Program-made: the position numbers and the translations under genes
The notes under the pieces: model-generated
Told to the model about the DNA's origin: nothing
Databases searched by the model: none
Seen by the model: the letters and a program-made list of their open reading frames with translations, nothing else
Shown here: piece by piece, positions 13,528 to 22,048 of the stretch
Numbering within the stretch: the stretch's first letter is position 1
Layout: each line of letters opens with the position of its first letter
IMG/VR virus record: IMGVR_UViG_3300021378_000021
Coordinates: 1 to 64,000 of that record
Direction: 5' to 3' (one strand)
Length of the DNA stretch: 64,000 bases
Source: a virus

Positions 13528-14562
13528 TTATTCCACCTCGCAAGCCTGACTATACAAATCTTGGAAGATACCTTTGATAATGTTTTTATCAAGATCAAAT
13601 TCAGACTCTTCAATATATCGATTTAGAATTGAAAGTGTATTCTCTTCTTCATCAATATCAAATTCTTCAGACTCTTGAATTTCAAAGTTCTCAATTATTT
13701 TTAAATCATGAACTCCAACAGTATAAAGTTTATCAATAAACTTCTCAAAATCTTTGGGTTTTGTTTTTTTGCGGACAATAACCTTTACAATTTTGTTTTC
13801 ATATTCAGTTACATTGAAGAGTTTGTGATTGGTGTCTTCGTAATAGATGTTATAAAATAATTTATAAGGATTATTAACTGGAGTATGAGTGAGGGTTTCC
13901 GTATCAAAGATATGAAATCCTCTCGTATCATTTACATCATTCCAATACATCTCATAAGGATTTCCTAAGTAGAAGATTTTTCCGTTGTCGGATCGAGTGT
14001 GATAGTGTCCCGAGAATACCTTTTCGAACTTCTCAAATAATTTGCAGTCCATACCGTCTTCCATGACGTGGCCACGATGAGCTCTGAATCCGTTGAGCTC
14101 AAGGTGCCCCATCGCACATATGCTAGATGTATTTTTAATAGATTTGACAGTATTCTCAAAGTTCTCTGCATTGATCCAAGGTATAAACAGTATTTTTAAT
14201 TTATCTAATGTAATCTCTGATACTTCACTATATGTCTTAATATTATTGTAAGTCTGTAGAAGAAGTTCTGGGGAGTTTACATTATTGGTATTCTTATAAT
14301 AACAATCATGATTACCAATAATCATATGAACATTACAATTTTTGAGTCTGTCAAATACAACTCTCTTTGACCACTCAAGACTTTGATAATCAATTGACTT
14401 ACGACTATCAAAGGCATCACCCATATGAATAACAGTATCAATTCCTTCTGCTTCTAAAGTAGGAAAGAATACATCATCATAGAACTTCTCAAAATGATCA
14501 TGCAGGTGCTTAGATCCCTTCCTCGCACCATAATGACTGTCAGTAATAATTGCGACCTTCAT
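13528..14562 (-). CDS. 47: Recombination nuclease gp47 (Mre11/SbcD-like)
   Basis: gp47 is the nuclease partner of gp46. The 344-residue product has the five calcineurin-type phosphoesterase motifs: TDSHYG (Asp8, His10), GDAFDSRK (Asp49), IGNHDC (Asn84, His85), GHLEL, and SGHYHTRS. These residues bind two metal ions. T4 gp47 is 339 residues, so it is intact. Its stop is 1 nt from the following small gene, and its ATG overlaps the end of gene 55. The C-terminal acidic tail (EESEFDIDEEENTLSI) is likely flexible. Confidence 0.96.
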   Translation of the reverse strand: MKVAIITDSHYGARKGSKHLHDHFEKFYDDVFFPTLEAEGIDTVIHMGDAFDSRKSIDYQSLEWSKRVVFDRLKNCNVHMIIGNHDCYYKNTNNVNSPELLLQTYNNIKTYSEVSEITLDKLKILFIPWINAENFENTVKSIKNTSSICAMGHLELNGFRAHRGHVMEDGMDCKLFEKFEKVFSGHYHTRSDNGKIFYLGNPYEMYWNDVNDTRGFHIFDTETLTHTPVNNPYKLFYNIYYEDTNHKLFNVTEYENKIVKVIVRKKTKPKDFEKFIDKLYTVGVHDLKIIENFEIQESEEFDIDEEENTLSILNRYIEESEFDLDKNIIKGIFQDLYSQACEVE

Positions 14563-15083
14563 CGGTTCTTATATTGAATTGCATCTTTAATTGAATTATA
14601 CTCTGAACTATGCCCAGAAAGCAAGCTATCGTCAATAACCATAACTTCATCAAATCCAGTCTTCTCAATAATCTTGGTCTTTATTTCCAATTGCTTCTTC
14701 TCCTTCTGTATGCGTCTCAGGAAGGCATAATGAATAATCTGAGTAAAGTATGCAAAAGGGTTCTTAGACCTTTCTGGGTCGAAATTATGAATATACTGGA
14801 CGCAATTTTCTATCCCATCAGAAATCATATCTTCACGGAACATGTAGTTCACAAAGTTGGGTTTATATGAGAGGTGTGTCGCAATCTTAAGAAAACACTC
14901 ACCAAGATAATCTGGAATACGTGGTTTACCTTCCCATTTTTTTCCTCTTTCCTGTTTCGGAAACTCAGTGAGGTCTTTATTGAAAGTCTTCATGTATGAT
15001 TTTTCTACCTTAGTTCGATAGACAATCATTGCCTCCAATAACTCTTTATTGTTTACATAATGTTCTGATTTCTTCTTGGGCAT
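14559..15083 (-). CDS. 55: Late-transcription sigma factor gp55
   Basis: gp55 directs host RNA polymerase to T4 late promoters (TATAAATA). The 174-residue protein has the sigma-2-like core ICKIATHLSYKP-type region (here FLKIATHLSYKPNFVNYMF) and DGIENCVQYIHNFDPERSKN followed by PFAYFTQIIHYAFLRRIQKE (about 92-131), the part that contacts the -10 element. T4 gp55 is 185 residues. It has its own strong promoter and a 27-nt leader with AAAGAG upstream of the ATG. Seven perfect TATAAATA sites in the window are consistent with its specificity. Confidence 0.92.
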   Translation of the reverse strand: MPKKKSEHYVNNKELLEAMIVYRTKVEKSYMKTFNKDLTEFPKQERGKKWEGKPRIPDYLGECFLKIATHLSYKPNFVNYMFREDMISDGIENCVQYIHNFDPERSKNPFAYFTQIIHYAFLRRIQKEKKQLEIKTKIIEKTGFDEVMVIDDSLLSGHSSEYNSIKDAIQYKNR

Positions 15084-15116
15084 AATTCATTACTCTTTAA
15101 AGTATAAGTTGTTCTA

Positions 15117-15146
15117 ATTATACCACACTTCACAAGGGCTTGACAA
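15117..15146 (-). promoter_or_regulatory. Sigma70-type promoter of gene 55
   Basis: On the minus strand, TTGTCA (15146-15141), an 18-nt spacer and TATAAT (15122-15117). It lies in the 112-nt intergenic region before gene 55, with transcription predicted to start near 15110. It is expected to serve gp55, gp47 and gp46. The rest of the gap (15147-15195) shows nothing clear. Confidence 0.85.
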
Positions 15147-15195
15147 GATGTTGAATTGTATGTAGACTACCTTTGTTAGGGTTGAAGAGGAGGAC

Positions 15196-15633
15196 TTAGC
15201 TTTCTTTAGTATCTTCAAGTTTAAAGATATTCTCTAGAGTTTTTCTTGCTTCTTCTACTGTTGATAAGTATCCCATCTTTCTAGACGGAATAATCTTACC
15301 TGAAGGTTTTTCATTAGAGGAAGATTGAGGATTGTAAATATCCATATCATCTTCATCCTCAATATAGTTAGTATATATTTCAATCATTCTTTTATCATGT
15401 GTTTCTGTCATGGTAAGAATTTTATCAGGTCTTACAATAAAGAAATCATCAGATGCTAATTCCATCCATGACTTAACTTTAACATGCATTCCATGTTGAG
15501 AACGTAGAAGTTTCATTGTGATTGGATTCTGCATCACAACCAAAGGATCCCCATCATTCTCATCGATTGAGACCAGTGATAATATTTCTTCCCCAGATAC
15601 CAATTTTATAATTGCGTAAAATTCATCTCCCAT
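15196..15633 (-). CDS. Sm-like fold protein, copy 2 (with C-terminal extension)
   Basis: The 145-residue product begins with FYAIIKLVSGEEILSLVSID, then PLVVMQNPITMKLLR, VKSWMELASDDFFIVRPDKI and LTMTETHDKRMIEIYTNYI. The K-(L/I)-x-x-G-E-E-(I/V) opening and following strands parallel the shorter protein at 3850-4143, indicating the same small-barrel family. A C-terminal tail of about 45 residues contains KIIPSRKMGYLSTVEEARKT, not found in copy 1. It starts at the uvsW stop (TAATG) and is followed by the gene 55 promoter. The role could be RNA binding, by analogy to Hfq/Sm rings, but this is inference. Confidence 0.68.
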   Translation of the reverse strand: MGDEFYAIIKLVSGEEILSLVSIDENDGDPLVVMQNPITMKLLRSQHGMHVKVKSWMELASDDFFIVRPDKILTMTETHDKRMIEIYTNYIEDEDDMDIYNPQSSSNEKPSGKIIPSRKMGYLSTVEEARKTLENIFKLEDTKES

Positions 15634-17096
15634 TAGTTCTTTAGCGGTATGTTTACAATATCATAATTAAAATTTTCTTCATTATAAACTTTAATTCTTT
15701 CGATTAGATGATTAAGTGTATAGTTCCTCCTGGATTTGTAGGATATGTCGTCAGCAATGTCATAGAGAGTTGCCTTGGTCTTGTTATTACCTTTCCTAAG
15801 CACCCTTCCAATAGACTGGAGATTCCGAATTCTAGATTTGGATGGAGAAGCAAAAATGACATTGTGGAGATTTTTAATATTAATTCCTGTACTGAATGTT
15901 CCGTATGATGCAACAATAATCGCATTATTTTCTTTTTCAGTAATCTCCCTTACTTGTTCTCGATCCTTTGTATCTACTCCACCATGGACAAAAAATACTT
16001 GTCTTTCATCAACCGTATTATTATTTATCATGTGATATAGTGGCTCACCATGACCTTCAACTCTTGCAAAAAGAATGAGAGTATTACCTTTAAGATCTAG
16101 TGCAAGATTTCTTATGAACTTATTTCTACGTTCATGATTGATAATATACTGAACTTCTTCTTCAAAGTTTTCAAACTTATGTGCTGGGTGCTTCAGTAGA
16201 AGTACATTGATATCCAGTTTAGCAACATGACCCTTCGACATTAACTCTTCGGTACGAATGATTTTATACGAAGCACCAAACAATCCCTCAAGAACCCATT
16301 TATGAGTTTGTGTTCCATCAAGTGTTCCGGTAAAACCAAAACGATATTTTGCATCCGCAAGTTTTGACATTATAGATATTAATGACTTTGATTTAAACTG
16401 GTGTGCTTCGTCTCCGATAACTACATTAAATCTAGAAAAGTATTTGCGGGGGAGTTTGTAAATAGACTGCCAGGTAGTAATAATAACTTGAGAATCCGTT
16501 TCTCTTTCCTTCCCCGCATAGATTTTGTGACAATATGAACCTACATCCCAACCATAGTCTGCAAAGTCTTTATACATCTGCTCTACTAGCGAAGTCGTCG
16601 GAACGACTATCAGAATATTTTGTTTCTTCTCAACGTAATATCTCACAAGAGAATATATCATCAGAGACTTTCCAGAAGCAGTTGGGGATATCAACAACTT
16701 TCTATTATGTTTTAAAGCGTCGTATACTCCCTCAACTTGGTAATCTCTCGGAGAATACTTGCAAATAGCATTCATATAATCTTTTACACCTTCCTTTGAG
16801 ATAAAGTCATTCGTCTCAAAAGGAAGACCATAATACTTATTATCTACAAACTCATAAGTATATCCATGGTCATCACAAAACTTTGTAACCTTATCCAACA
16901 ATCCAACGTAAATCTCTCCAGTTTGGGTATTAAATAATCTTATCTTTCCATCCCAGTATTTACTACGATATGAGGACATAAACTTTGCACCAGGAACCTC
17001 AAAGGTAAACTGGTCTGATAATTCATAGTATACATGAGGTTCTGCCTTAACCTGTAAATATACTTCATTCTTTTTTGATATAATCAAATGAGACAT
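15633..17096 (-). CDS. uvsW: UvsW superfamily 2 DNA helicase
   Basis: UvsW unwinds branched DNA and R-loops, turning off origin replication and helping recombination in T4. The 487-residue protein has an N-terminal DNA-binding region, then helicase motif I SPTASGKS (137-144), motif II DEAH (229-232), motif III RFGFTGTLDG (252-261), motif IV-V region (TLILFARVEG, ASYGTFSTGINIKN) and motif VI QSIGRVLRKG. T4 UvsW is 503 residues. The start at 17096 follows a CTAAATA element similar to the late motif. Its stop overlaps the Sm-like gene. Confidence 0.95.
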   Translation of the reverse strand: MSHLIISKKNEVYLQVKAEPHVYYELSDQFTFEVPGAKFMSSYRSKYWDGKIRLFNTQTGEIYVGLLDKVTKFCDDHGYTYEFVDNKYYGLPFETNDFISKEGVKDYMNAICKYSPRDYQVEGVYDALKHNRKLLISPTASGKSLMIYSLVRYYVEKKQNILIVVPTTSLVEQMYKDFADYGWDVGSYCHKIYAGKERETDSQVIITTWQSIYKLPRKYFSRFNVVIGDEAHQFKSKSLISIMSKLADAKYRFGFTGTLDGTQTHKWVLEGLFGASYKIIRTEELMSKGHVAKLDINVLLLKHPAHKFENFEEEVQYIINHERRNKFIRNLALDLKGNTLILFARVEGHGEPLYHMINNNTVDERQVFFVHGGVDTKDREQVREITEKENNAIIVASYGTFSTGINIKNLHNVIFASPSKSRIRNLQSIGRVLRKGNNKTKATLYDIADDISYKSRRNYTLNHLIERIKVYNEENFNYDIVNIPLKN

Positions 17097-17121
17097 AACT
17101 CATAGGTTCACCTATAAGTAT

Positions 17122-17304
17122 TTAGTTCATGTTGTCAAACTGATGCTCTAAAATAAGTCTATAAAAATTATCTCTCATCGCAATCAGGTTCTCCTGTTCT
17201 TCTGGTTCTCCTCCAGACCATTTTTGTACTGCTTGACTAAGTCCTGTGTGAATTAACCTAATTCCTCTAATATTTAATTCGATAGAGTAATATTCATCGT
17301 CCAT
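17122..17304 (-). CDS. Small conserved protein (60 aa) between uvsY and uvsW
   Basis: The sequence MDDEYYSIELNIRGIRLIHT runs into a helical C-terminus (ENLIAMRDNFYRLILEHQFD). Position matches the small uvsY.-1/-2 genes of T4, but I do not see enough similarity to call them. The ATG overlaps the uvsY stop. The function is unknown. Confidence 0.65.
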   Translation of the reverse strand: MDDEYYSIELNIRGIRLIHTGLSQAVQKWSGGEPEEQENLIAMRDNFYRLILEHQFDNMN

Positions 17305-17735
17305 TAGTTAAAACCTGCTTGAAATTTGTGCCAGTCGATTGAGTTTTTAATTTGGAAAGTTCTATTCGAAACTGTCTTAATAATTTCCTCCAAGAACTTG
17401 AGCATCACATCATAATAACGAACTTTGAGGTCAATAGTATTTAACTTCTCATCAGCATCCATATACCTCTGTAGTGCTTCTTTATCTCTAACCTTATAGG
17501 GAAATGGTTCTTCGGCATAAACCTCTGCTGTTGCCTTTCCTGTGTAGTAGTTGTATCTTTCTAACTTTACACGATTATAAGTTCCTCTTGCCTTCTCTCT
17601 CAAAAGAGTAATGGTATTATATAAGGTATAATATTTTGAATGGAGTTGTGGAATTTTTAATGATTCATCATGTAGGTTATCAGGATCGATTTGAGAATCT
17701 TTTTCCCACATCTCCTGAATTTGATCAAGGTTCAT
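17304..17735 (-). CDS. uvsY: UvsY recombination mediator
   Basis: UvsY helps load UvsX recombinase onto gp32-coated single-stranded DNA. The 143-residue protein has the N-terminal helical start MNLDQIQEMWEKDSQIDPDN followed by PQLHSKYYTLYNTI and an all-helical remainder. T4 UvsY is 137 residues and begins similarly (LEDLQEELKKDVFIDSTKLQ, then a KYLKFY-like block), so it is full length. It lies between a virion gene and uvsW, and overlaps both neighbours by 1-4 nt. Confidence 0.9.
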   Translation of the reverse strand: MNLDQIQEMWEKDSQIDPDNLHDESLKIPQLHSKYYTLYNTITLLREKARGTYNRVKLERYNYYTGKATAEVYAEEPFPYKVRDKEALQRYMDADEKLNTIDLKVRYYDVMLKFLEEIIKTVSNRTFQIKNSIDWHKFQAGFN

Positions 17736-18280
17736 AGAGGTGTTCTGTTATCAGCAGATAATACATTATACACAGTATACTTGAAAGTGACCTCTGCTGT
17801 AAAGTAGTTGATGTCCGTATCACTTGCTTCAAATTCTAAAGAGGTCAAATAAACTGGAAATAAATCTCTAAATTTTACAATAGCAACATCTCTAAAGTTG
17901 CTATTTAAAATATGAAGACTTCCGTCACTAAACTGTTCTTTTAAATCTCTTACTCCATCAGCATTTGTTGTTAAATCTTTAAACTCTTGTGCTGTCTCTG
18001 GAAAACCTAAACCTGTCATCCAATTATGAATTGCCATATAGTTGACCATATTTTCATCAACTAAAAATCTTAAAGAAAAATCTCCATAAGTAAGTTTTTC
18101 TCCAGGAACATCAATATCCTTAAGATAAGTCGGTTGAACTGCTGTTCCTAGACTTATATTGGGAATACTGGCAGAGTTTGAAAAAAAATCAACCTTTGGT
18201 TCTTTTGCTAATGTGAATTTAAAACCAACAGGTGATAAAAAATTTCTATTTCCTATCTGCTTACCAAATGCCGTCGCCAT
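17732..18280 (-). CDS. Tail-tube-like virion protein (gp19 fold; candidate gp3)
   Basis: The 182-residue protein has the gp19-like layout: FTLAKEPKVDFFSNSASIPN, then DVPGEKLTYGDFSLRFLVDE, NYMAIHNWMTGLGFPET and, near the C-terminus, FRDLFPVYLTSLEFEASDTD followed by INYFTAEVTFKYTVYNVL. That pattern also occurs in the gene 19 product (FRGRILKIAGDRTFETWTI, KDVFPTNISTIDLSYET, FTVEMQVHYWE). In cyanophages the gene between 23 and uvsY is often listed as tail completion protein gp3; I cannot confirm identity from sequence. A role at the tail tube end or neck is likely. It lies downstream of the gp23 terminator. Confidence 0.65.
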   Translation of the reverse strand: MATAFGKQIGNRNFLSPVGFKFTLAKEPKVDFFSNSASIPNISLGTAVQPTYLKDIDVPGEKLTYGDFSLRFLVDENMVNYMAIHNWMTGLGFPETAQEFKDLTTNADGVRDLKEQFSDGSLHILNSNFRDVAIVKFRDLFPVYLTSLEFEASDTDINYFTAEVTFKYTVYNVLSADNRTPL

Positions 18281-18298
18281 TGTTTTATTTGTATTTAG

Positions 18299-18326
18299 AT
18301 AAAAAAAGAGACCCTTTCGGGTCTCT
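18299..18326 (-). terminator. Strong terminator after gene 23
   Basis: On the minus strand, an 8-bp stem AGAGACCC / GGGTCTCT with a GAAA tetraloop followed by a run of at least six Ts. It is 24 nt after the gp23 stop, and is the best terminator in the window, insulating the major capsid transcript. Confidence 0.93.
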
Positions 18327-18349
18327 GTGAGAAATATGTGAACCGTAGA

Positions 18350-19717
18350 TCACATGAGGTTTTGAACCTTGACTCTTCTGTAGTAACGGTTTGCGTTAGT
18401 CTGCAGTCTACCAGGATTGACAACAGGAGCAGCACCTTCTGCGAAGGGGTTAGCAACAATGCCGTAACGAGTCTTGAATCCGATTTTAGGCTGGAAGGTG
18501 TTCTCTCCAACTGCACGAACCATCTGAAGAGGAACGTAAGGGCAATAGAACAGACCTGCGTCATAAGGTGAAGAACCTTTATAACCAGCAACATAGTATT
18601 GTGCAGCTGCTTGGTTTGCAGAATAAGGATCGATATAGACCTTATACTTACCAGCAAGAACACCTGCGAAGGTGTTACCGGTGTCATCAACGTTCAGGTT
18701 TGCATTGAGTGCAGGGGTGTAATCAAGTACACCAGCCATGGTCAATGCGGAAGCAACGTCTGCGGAACACAGAATCATGTTGCCCTTTCCTCTACGAGTT
18801 CTTTGTGCGATTGCGTTCGCATCTCTCTCGATTTGGAAAATAAGACCTTTGAACTTCTCAACAGACCAACGTCCATTGGAGTCAACGTCAAGGTCAAAAG
18901 TACCGGCAGTAGCAACGTTTGCTTGAGCACCGGGTTCAGCAACCTTATAGATGGTTCTGATGACTTCTCTGTTGATTTCCGCAAGGATTTCAGTGGAGAG
19001 AATGTTGGCAAGTTCTGCCTCGGCATTCAATCCGTGGATTGCCTTGAGGTCTTGTGCCAGTTCCAAAGAATACTCTGCTTTCAGAGCACGGGACTTAGCA
19101 GTAACGGTGACTTTCTCAATCGAGAATGCCATCTCGTTGAAATCAACAGCACCACCGTCTCCAAGAGCTTCGGAGTTTGCTGTGGACATACCCTGACCGA
19201 CGTTATATCCGGTTTGGGTTTGAGCAGATGGGCTGAGAAGTCCTGGATTAGATCCACTCTGATTTCCAGTGGTTCCTAAACCAACGTTTGCTTCCTGACC
19301 AGCAACATAAGAGTTGGTGCCGTCAAAACCGAGTCCGCTGTTAGAGAATCCGGTATTTGCTTCGTCGAAGAGTGCTTCTGCACCACTTTGATTCGTGAAG
19401 CGTGAACGCATTGCGAAGATCAGTCCAGTAGGACCGTTCATCGGTTGAACGCCTGCAAGGTCATATGCGACCAGGTTAGGCATTGCGCGTCTGATCAATG
19501 AGATCAGAACGGGGTCGAAGTTAGCAACTCCGGAACCGGTTGAGTTTGTAGGTGCTTCTGAAAGAAACTCACGCTCCTCACTAAGCATTTTTTCTTGGTT
19601 CTCCAGAAGAACTGCGGTAACCATTCTCTTATGAGCATCATTGATGCCTCCGAGACCCTCGTGGTTGAGGATAGGTGCCCACTTCTCCTGAAGGTGTTCA
19701 GCATTGAAACCTTGCAT
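18350..19717 (-). CDS. 23: Major capsid protein gp23
   Basis: gp23 builds the hexamers of the prohead and is cleaved by gp21 protease. The 455-residue protein includes the conserved N-terminal block, then FLSEAPTNSTGSGVANFDPV (51-70), with a probable protease site after Glu54 (consensus L/I-x-E). The region PNLVAYDLAGVQPMNGPTGL and the FRTRYG-type C-terminus (here GFKTRYGIVANPF) are typical. T4 gp23 is 521 residues; cyanophage versions are shorter. An AAGGT ribosome site and TATAAATC late-type motif precede it and a strong terminator follows. Confidence 0.97.
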   Translation of the reverse strand: MQGFNAEHLQEKWAPILNHEGLGGINDAHKRMVTAVLLENQEKMLSEEREFLSEAPTNSTGSGVANFDPVLISLIRRAMPNLVAYDLAGVQPMNGPTGLIFAMRSRFTNQSGAEALFDEANTGFSNSGLGFDGTNSYVAGQEANVGLGTTGNQSGSNPGLLSPSAQTQTGYNVGQGMSTANSEALGDGGAVDFNEMAFSIEKVTVTAKSRALKAEYSLELAQDLKAIHGLNAEAELANILSTEILAEINREVIRTIYKVAEPGAQANVATAGTFDLDVDSNGRWSVEKFKGLIFQIERDANAIAQRTRRGKGNMILCSADVASALTMAGVLDYTPALNANLNVDDTGNTFAGVLAGKYKVYIDPYSANQAAAQYYVAGYKGSSPYDAGLFYCPYVPLQMVRAVGENTFQPKIGFKTRYGIVANPFAEGAAPVVNPGRLQTNANRYYRRVKVQNLM

Positions 19718-19747
19718 TTGAATTTACCTTGTTAAAAATTTTAGTTT

Positions 19748-19755
19748 GATTTATA
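19748..19755 (-). promoter_or_regulatory. Late-promoter-like TATAAATC before gene 23
   Basis: One mismatch from TATAAATA, 31 nt before the gp23 ATG, in the short non-coding gap after gene 22. The spacing matches that of other late motifs in the window. Confidence 0.6.
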
Positions 19756-19764
19756 ATTAAAAAA

Positions 19765-20889
19765 TCACTTTTGCGAAACTCTAGTCAGAGTATCGAGATA
19801 GGATTCCATTAGACCAGTAACTGGTTGTGCAATGGACTCTGAACTCTCGGAAATATTCTCTGAGTTGTCTCTTTGAGATCCGACATTTTCTGGGAAATAA
19901 GAATTTCTCAGGGTTGCCAGTTTCTCACGATAGTTGTCTTCACTATCAAACTCAACATTTTCTGCAAGAGAAGCGAGTTTATCCTTCTGCGAAAGTGCTA
20001 GACCTTCACAGACCTCGGAGAAGATTACATCAGCAACCGACTCAGCTAATCTTTGATTAAGAGCAATATTAGATTTAATTTGCTCGTTGAGTTTATCTTC
20101 CATTTCATCTAATTTCTCTACCATTGCGGTAGTTACATCATATTTCTCTTCAGGGATGTTTACATAATGATCTTCAAAAAGACTTCTCATTCCAGTGAGG
20201 AATGATTCGGTCATTTCTGCCTTGAGACCTTGCTCGATTGCGAGTTGATTTTCGGAAATCCACTCTTCGGCAACGTACTCAAGATATGCATCAACTCTAT
20301 CGGTCAGTTCTTCCTTAATAGCAGAAACTTCTTCTTCAAGAGTTGTTTCGTATTGTGCCTTCAGTTCTTCTTGAACTTCGGCAACTTTTGTTTTGATAGC
20401 AGTTTCGAAAATAGTACGTGCTTTTTCTTGGAAGTCTTCAGAAAGTTCTTCACCTTGAAGTAAGGCATCAACATCTTCTTCGACGTTATATTCTACTTCA
20501 AGTACTTCCTCTTCAGATACAACTTCTTCTTCAGAAGTTTCTTCTTCGGCAACTACTTCTTCGGCAGATGCAGTGGTCTCTTCTTCTTCGACTACTTCAC
20601 CTTCAACTTCCTCTTCTTCCTTCATACCAGTAGGCATGGGTTCAGCAGGTTTTGCGCCCCTGTTCACAATGTCTTTGACAGTTGCGATTTTGGGTTCTGC
20701 GAGTTTAGCAGAGTTGTCGTCTACTTTATAGTTTTCTGGAGTAGGACCACCGAGATCTTCGTAACTGCCAGTTTGACCAGGGGTCGAAACACCGGAAGCA
20801 TTACTTCCAGATTTTGGCATTACCTCAGATGCAGCAGCTCCTTTCGTTACTACGTTTTCCATTTCTTGTAAATTGCTACCAACGGACAT
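19765..20889 (-). CDS. 22: Prohead core scaffold protein gp22
   Basis: gp22 is the main internal scaffold, degraded to peptides by gp21 during maturation. The 374-residue protein is highly charged and helical. An acidic low-complexity stretch (about 95-135, rich in Glu and Val) is followed by a long predicted coiled coil with KARTIFETAIKTKVAEVQEE and a C-terminal segment containing ESVADVIFSEVCEGLALSQK near residue 285, which resembles the T4 gp22 C-terminal region. T4 gp22 is 269 residues, so this is longer by its N-terminal extension. It lies between 23 and 21 as in T4. Confidence 0.9.
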   Translation of the reverse strand: MSVGSNLQEMENVVTKGAAASEVMPKSGSNASGVSTPGQTGSYEDLGGPTPENYKVDDNSAKLAEPKIATVKDIVNRGAKPAEPMPTGMKEEEEVEGEVVEEEETTASAEEVVAEEETSEEEVVSEEEVLEVEYNVEEDVDALLQGEELSEDFQEKARTIFETAIKTKVAEVQEELKAQYETTLEEEVSAIKEELTDRVDAYLEYVAEEWISENQLAIEQGLKAEMTESFLTGMRSLFEDHYVNIPEEKYDVTTAMVEKLDEMEDKLNEQIKSNIALNQRLAESVADVIFSEVCEGLALSQKDKLASLAENVEFDSEDNYREKLATLRNSYFPENVGSQRDNSENISESSESIAQPVTGLMESYLDTLTRVSQK

Positions 20890-20922
20890 TTGATTTTATT
20901 AGATTTTTTATACTAATATATT

Positions 20923-20930
20923 TATTTATA
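20923..20930 (-). promoter_or_regulatory. Late promoter TATAAATA of gene 22
   Basis: A perfect late -10 element in the 43-nt gap between genes 21 and 22, 34 nt before the gene 22 ATG at 20889. Transcription would start near 20917. Confidence 0.8.
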
Positions 20931-20932
20931 AT

Positions 20933-21583
20933 TTAAAGATTTGATAAGAATTCGTTGAACAAGTTTAACTTATGTTCTTCGAGAACTTTTTGGTCAACGA
21001 GAGTGTTAATTCTCTTCTGAGTTCTTTCTGCGAGTTGCTCACGAAGAATTCCTCCTTCCCAAACCCACTCTTTTCCTTCCATAATTCCTGATACAAAAGC
21101 ATCAGGAGCAGAAGGATCGGCAACGATATCAGCAGCAGTCGCTAACATGAAATCTTCACCAACAACTTTTATACCACCACGGTCTTCTTTTAATGATCCA
21201 ACACCACGAGAAGAAACTCCAAGCATCACACCTTCATCTAAAAGTGAAGATGCAATTTTACCCATAGGAGTATTAAGGATTTGTGCCTTACCTCTAAAAT
21301 TACTACCCTCTTGAGTGAGTGAAGTAATCTTATGAGAAACACGGTCAAGATTTACGGTAGGTCCATCAGGGTGACCAAGTTCTCCAAGAGCACGTCCCTT
21401 TTGGACGAATGCTTCATTATATCTACTTACTTCACGAGAAAGAGTCTCCATAGGATACATTCTTCCATTACGATTTTTGAGATCACCTTGTAGGAAAACT
21501 CCTTCAATATAAAGTTTCTTATTAGAACCTTTACCTTCGGTAATAATCTTTACGTTTGAAATTTCTTCTGTGATAAGTTTCAT
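20933..21583 (-). CDS. 21: Prohead protease gp21
   Basis: gp21 is the serine protease that processes capsid and core proteins after prohead assembly. The 216-residue product carries the U9 protease family blocks: KLYIEGVFLQGDLKNRNGRM, ALGELGHPDGPTVNLDRVSH with the probable catalytic His (residue about 71), and LLDEGVMLGVSSRGVGSLKE with the probable catalytic Ser (about 124-126). T4 gp21 is 212 residues. It sits in the T4 order between 22 and the small prohead genes and 20. Confidence 0.95.
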   Translation of the reverse strand: MKLITEEISNVKIITEGKGSNKKLYIEGVFLQGDLKNRNGRMYPMETLSREVSRYNEAFVQKGRALGELGHPDGPTVNLDRVSHKITSLTQEGSNFRGKAQILNTPMGKIASSLLDEGVMLGVSSRGVGSLKEDRGGIKVVGEDFMLATAADIVADPSAPDAFVSGIMEGKEWVWEGGILREQLAERTQKRINTLVDQKVLEEHKLNLFNEFLSNL

Positions 21584-21586
21584 TGT

Positions 21587-21856
21587 TTATCCTGTGAATC
21601 CTACTTTTAAACCTACAACTAATGCATTTGATGCTGAGATTTGATCCTGAGGACCTTTTTCAAAAAATTCAACATGGTTTTGTGGCAGTGTTACTGATGC
21701 AGTATCTGCATATCCAGTATTAGTACTTTTTGCAATACTGACAGTTGCGACTCCACTAACACCATTAAAAACTCTAACTACGGTTGCATTATCTAAAGTA
21801 GTTGCCACATTAAGTGCAACCTCATTTCCAACACCAACTAATAAAGTTCTTGTCAT
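21587..21856 (-). CDS. Small virion-region protein (89 aa), gp68 position
   Basis: The protein is strand-rich and hydrophobic: VALNVATTLDNATVVRVFNG, VATVSIAKSTNT, ASVTLPQNHVEFFEKGPQDQ and ALVVGLKVGFTG. This looks like a small all-beta capsid-decoration or fibre-like domain. It occupies the place of gene 68 in T4, but does not resemble it. The start overlaps the stop of the 55-residue gene (TAATG). It may be a minor head protein. Confidence 0.7.
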   Translation of the reverse strand: MTRTLLVGVGNEVALNVATTLDNATVVRVFNGVSGVATVSIAKSTNTGYADTASVTLPQNHVEFFEKGPQDQISASNALVVGLKVGFTG

Positions 21857-22023
21857 TATTCTTGATCCTCGGATTGTTGTTCGTCACCAAACATGGATGC
21901 GCCAACTGTTGGACGAATAGTATTAATACGTTCTGCTGCTTTTGCATACAAAACGTCTTTAATTCTGTCACTAATATCAGATGCCGACGAATCGGATCCG
22001 ACTAAATTTACAATTTCTTCCAT
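21856..22023 (-). CDS. Small prohead core protein (55 aa), gp67/gp68-like
   Basis: A short ORF, MEEIVNLVGSDSSASDISDR followed by IKDVLYAKAAERINTIRPTV then GASMFGDEQQSEDQE. The layout (short helix, K-A-A-E-R-I helix, then an acidic tail) resembles T4 gp67 (LIEAIKSNDL, then AARTIDLIKEEKIALARNFL and acidic repeats). Location between genes 20 and 21 matches gp67/68. A perfect late promoter lies 26 nt upstream and the stop overlaps the next ATG. It is too short for most ORF cut-offs but is well supported by context. Confidence 0.8.
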   Translation of the reverse strand: MEEIVNLVGSDSSASDISDRIKDVLYAKAAERINTIRPTVGASMFGDEQQSEDQE

Positions 22024-22048
22024 GAAAATTTAATATATGTATATTTTC

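Noticed and set aside
18599-19279. Plus-strand ORF of 226 codons opposite gene 23
   Set aside because: It lies antisense to the strongly conserved gp23 and has no recognisable protein, ribosome site or context. It is a shadow of the real gene.
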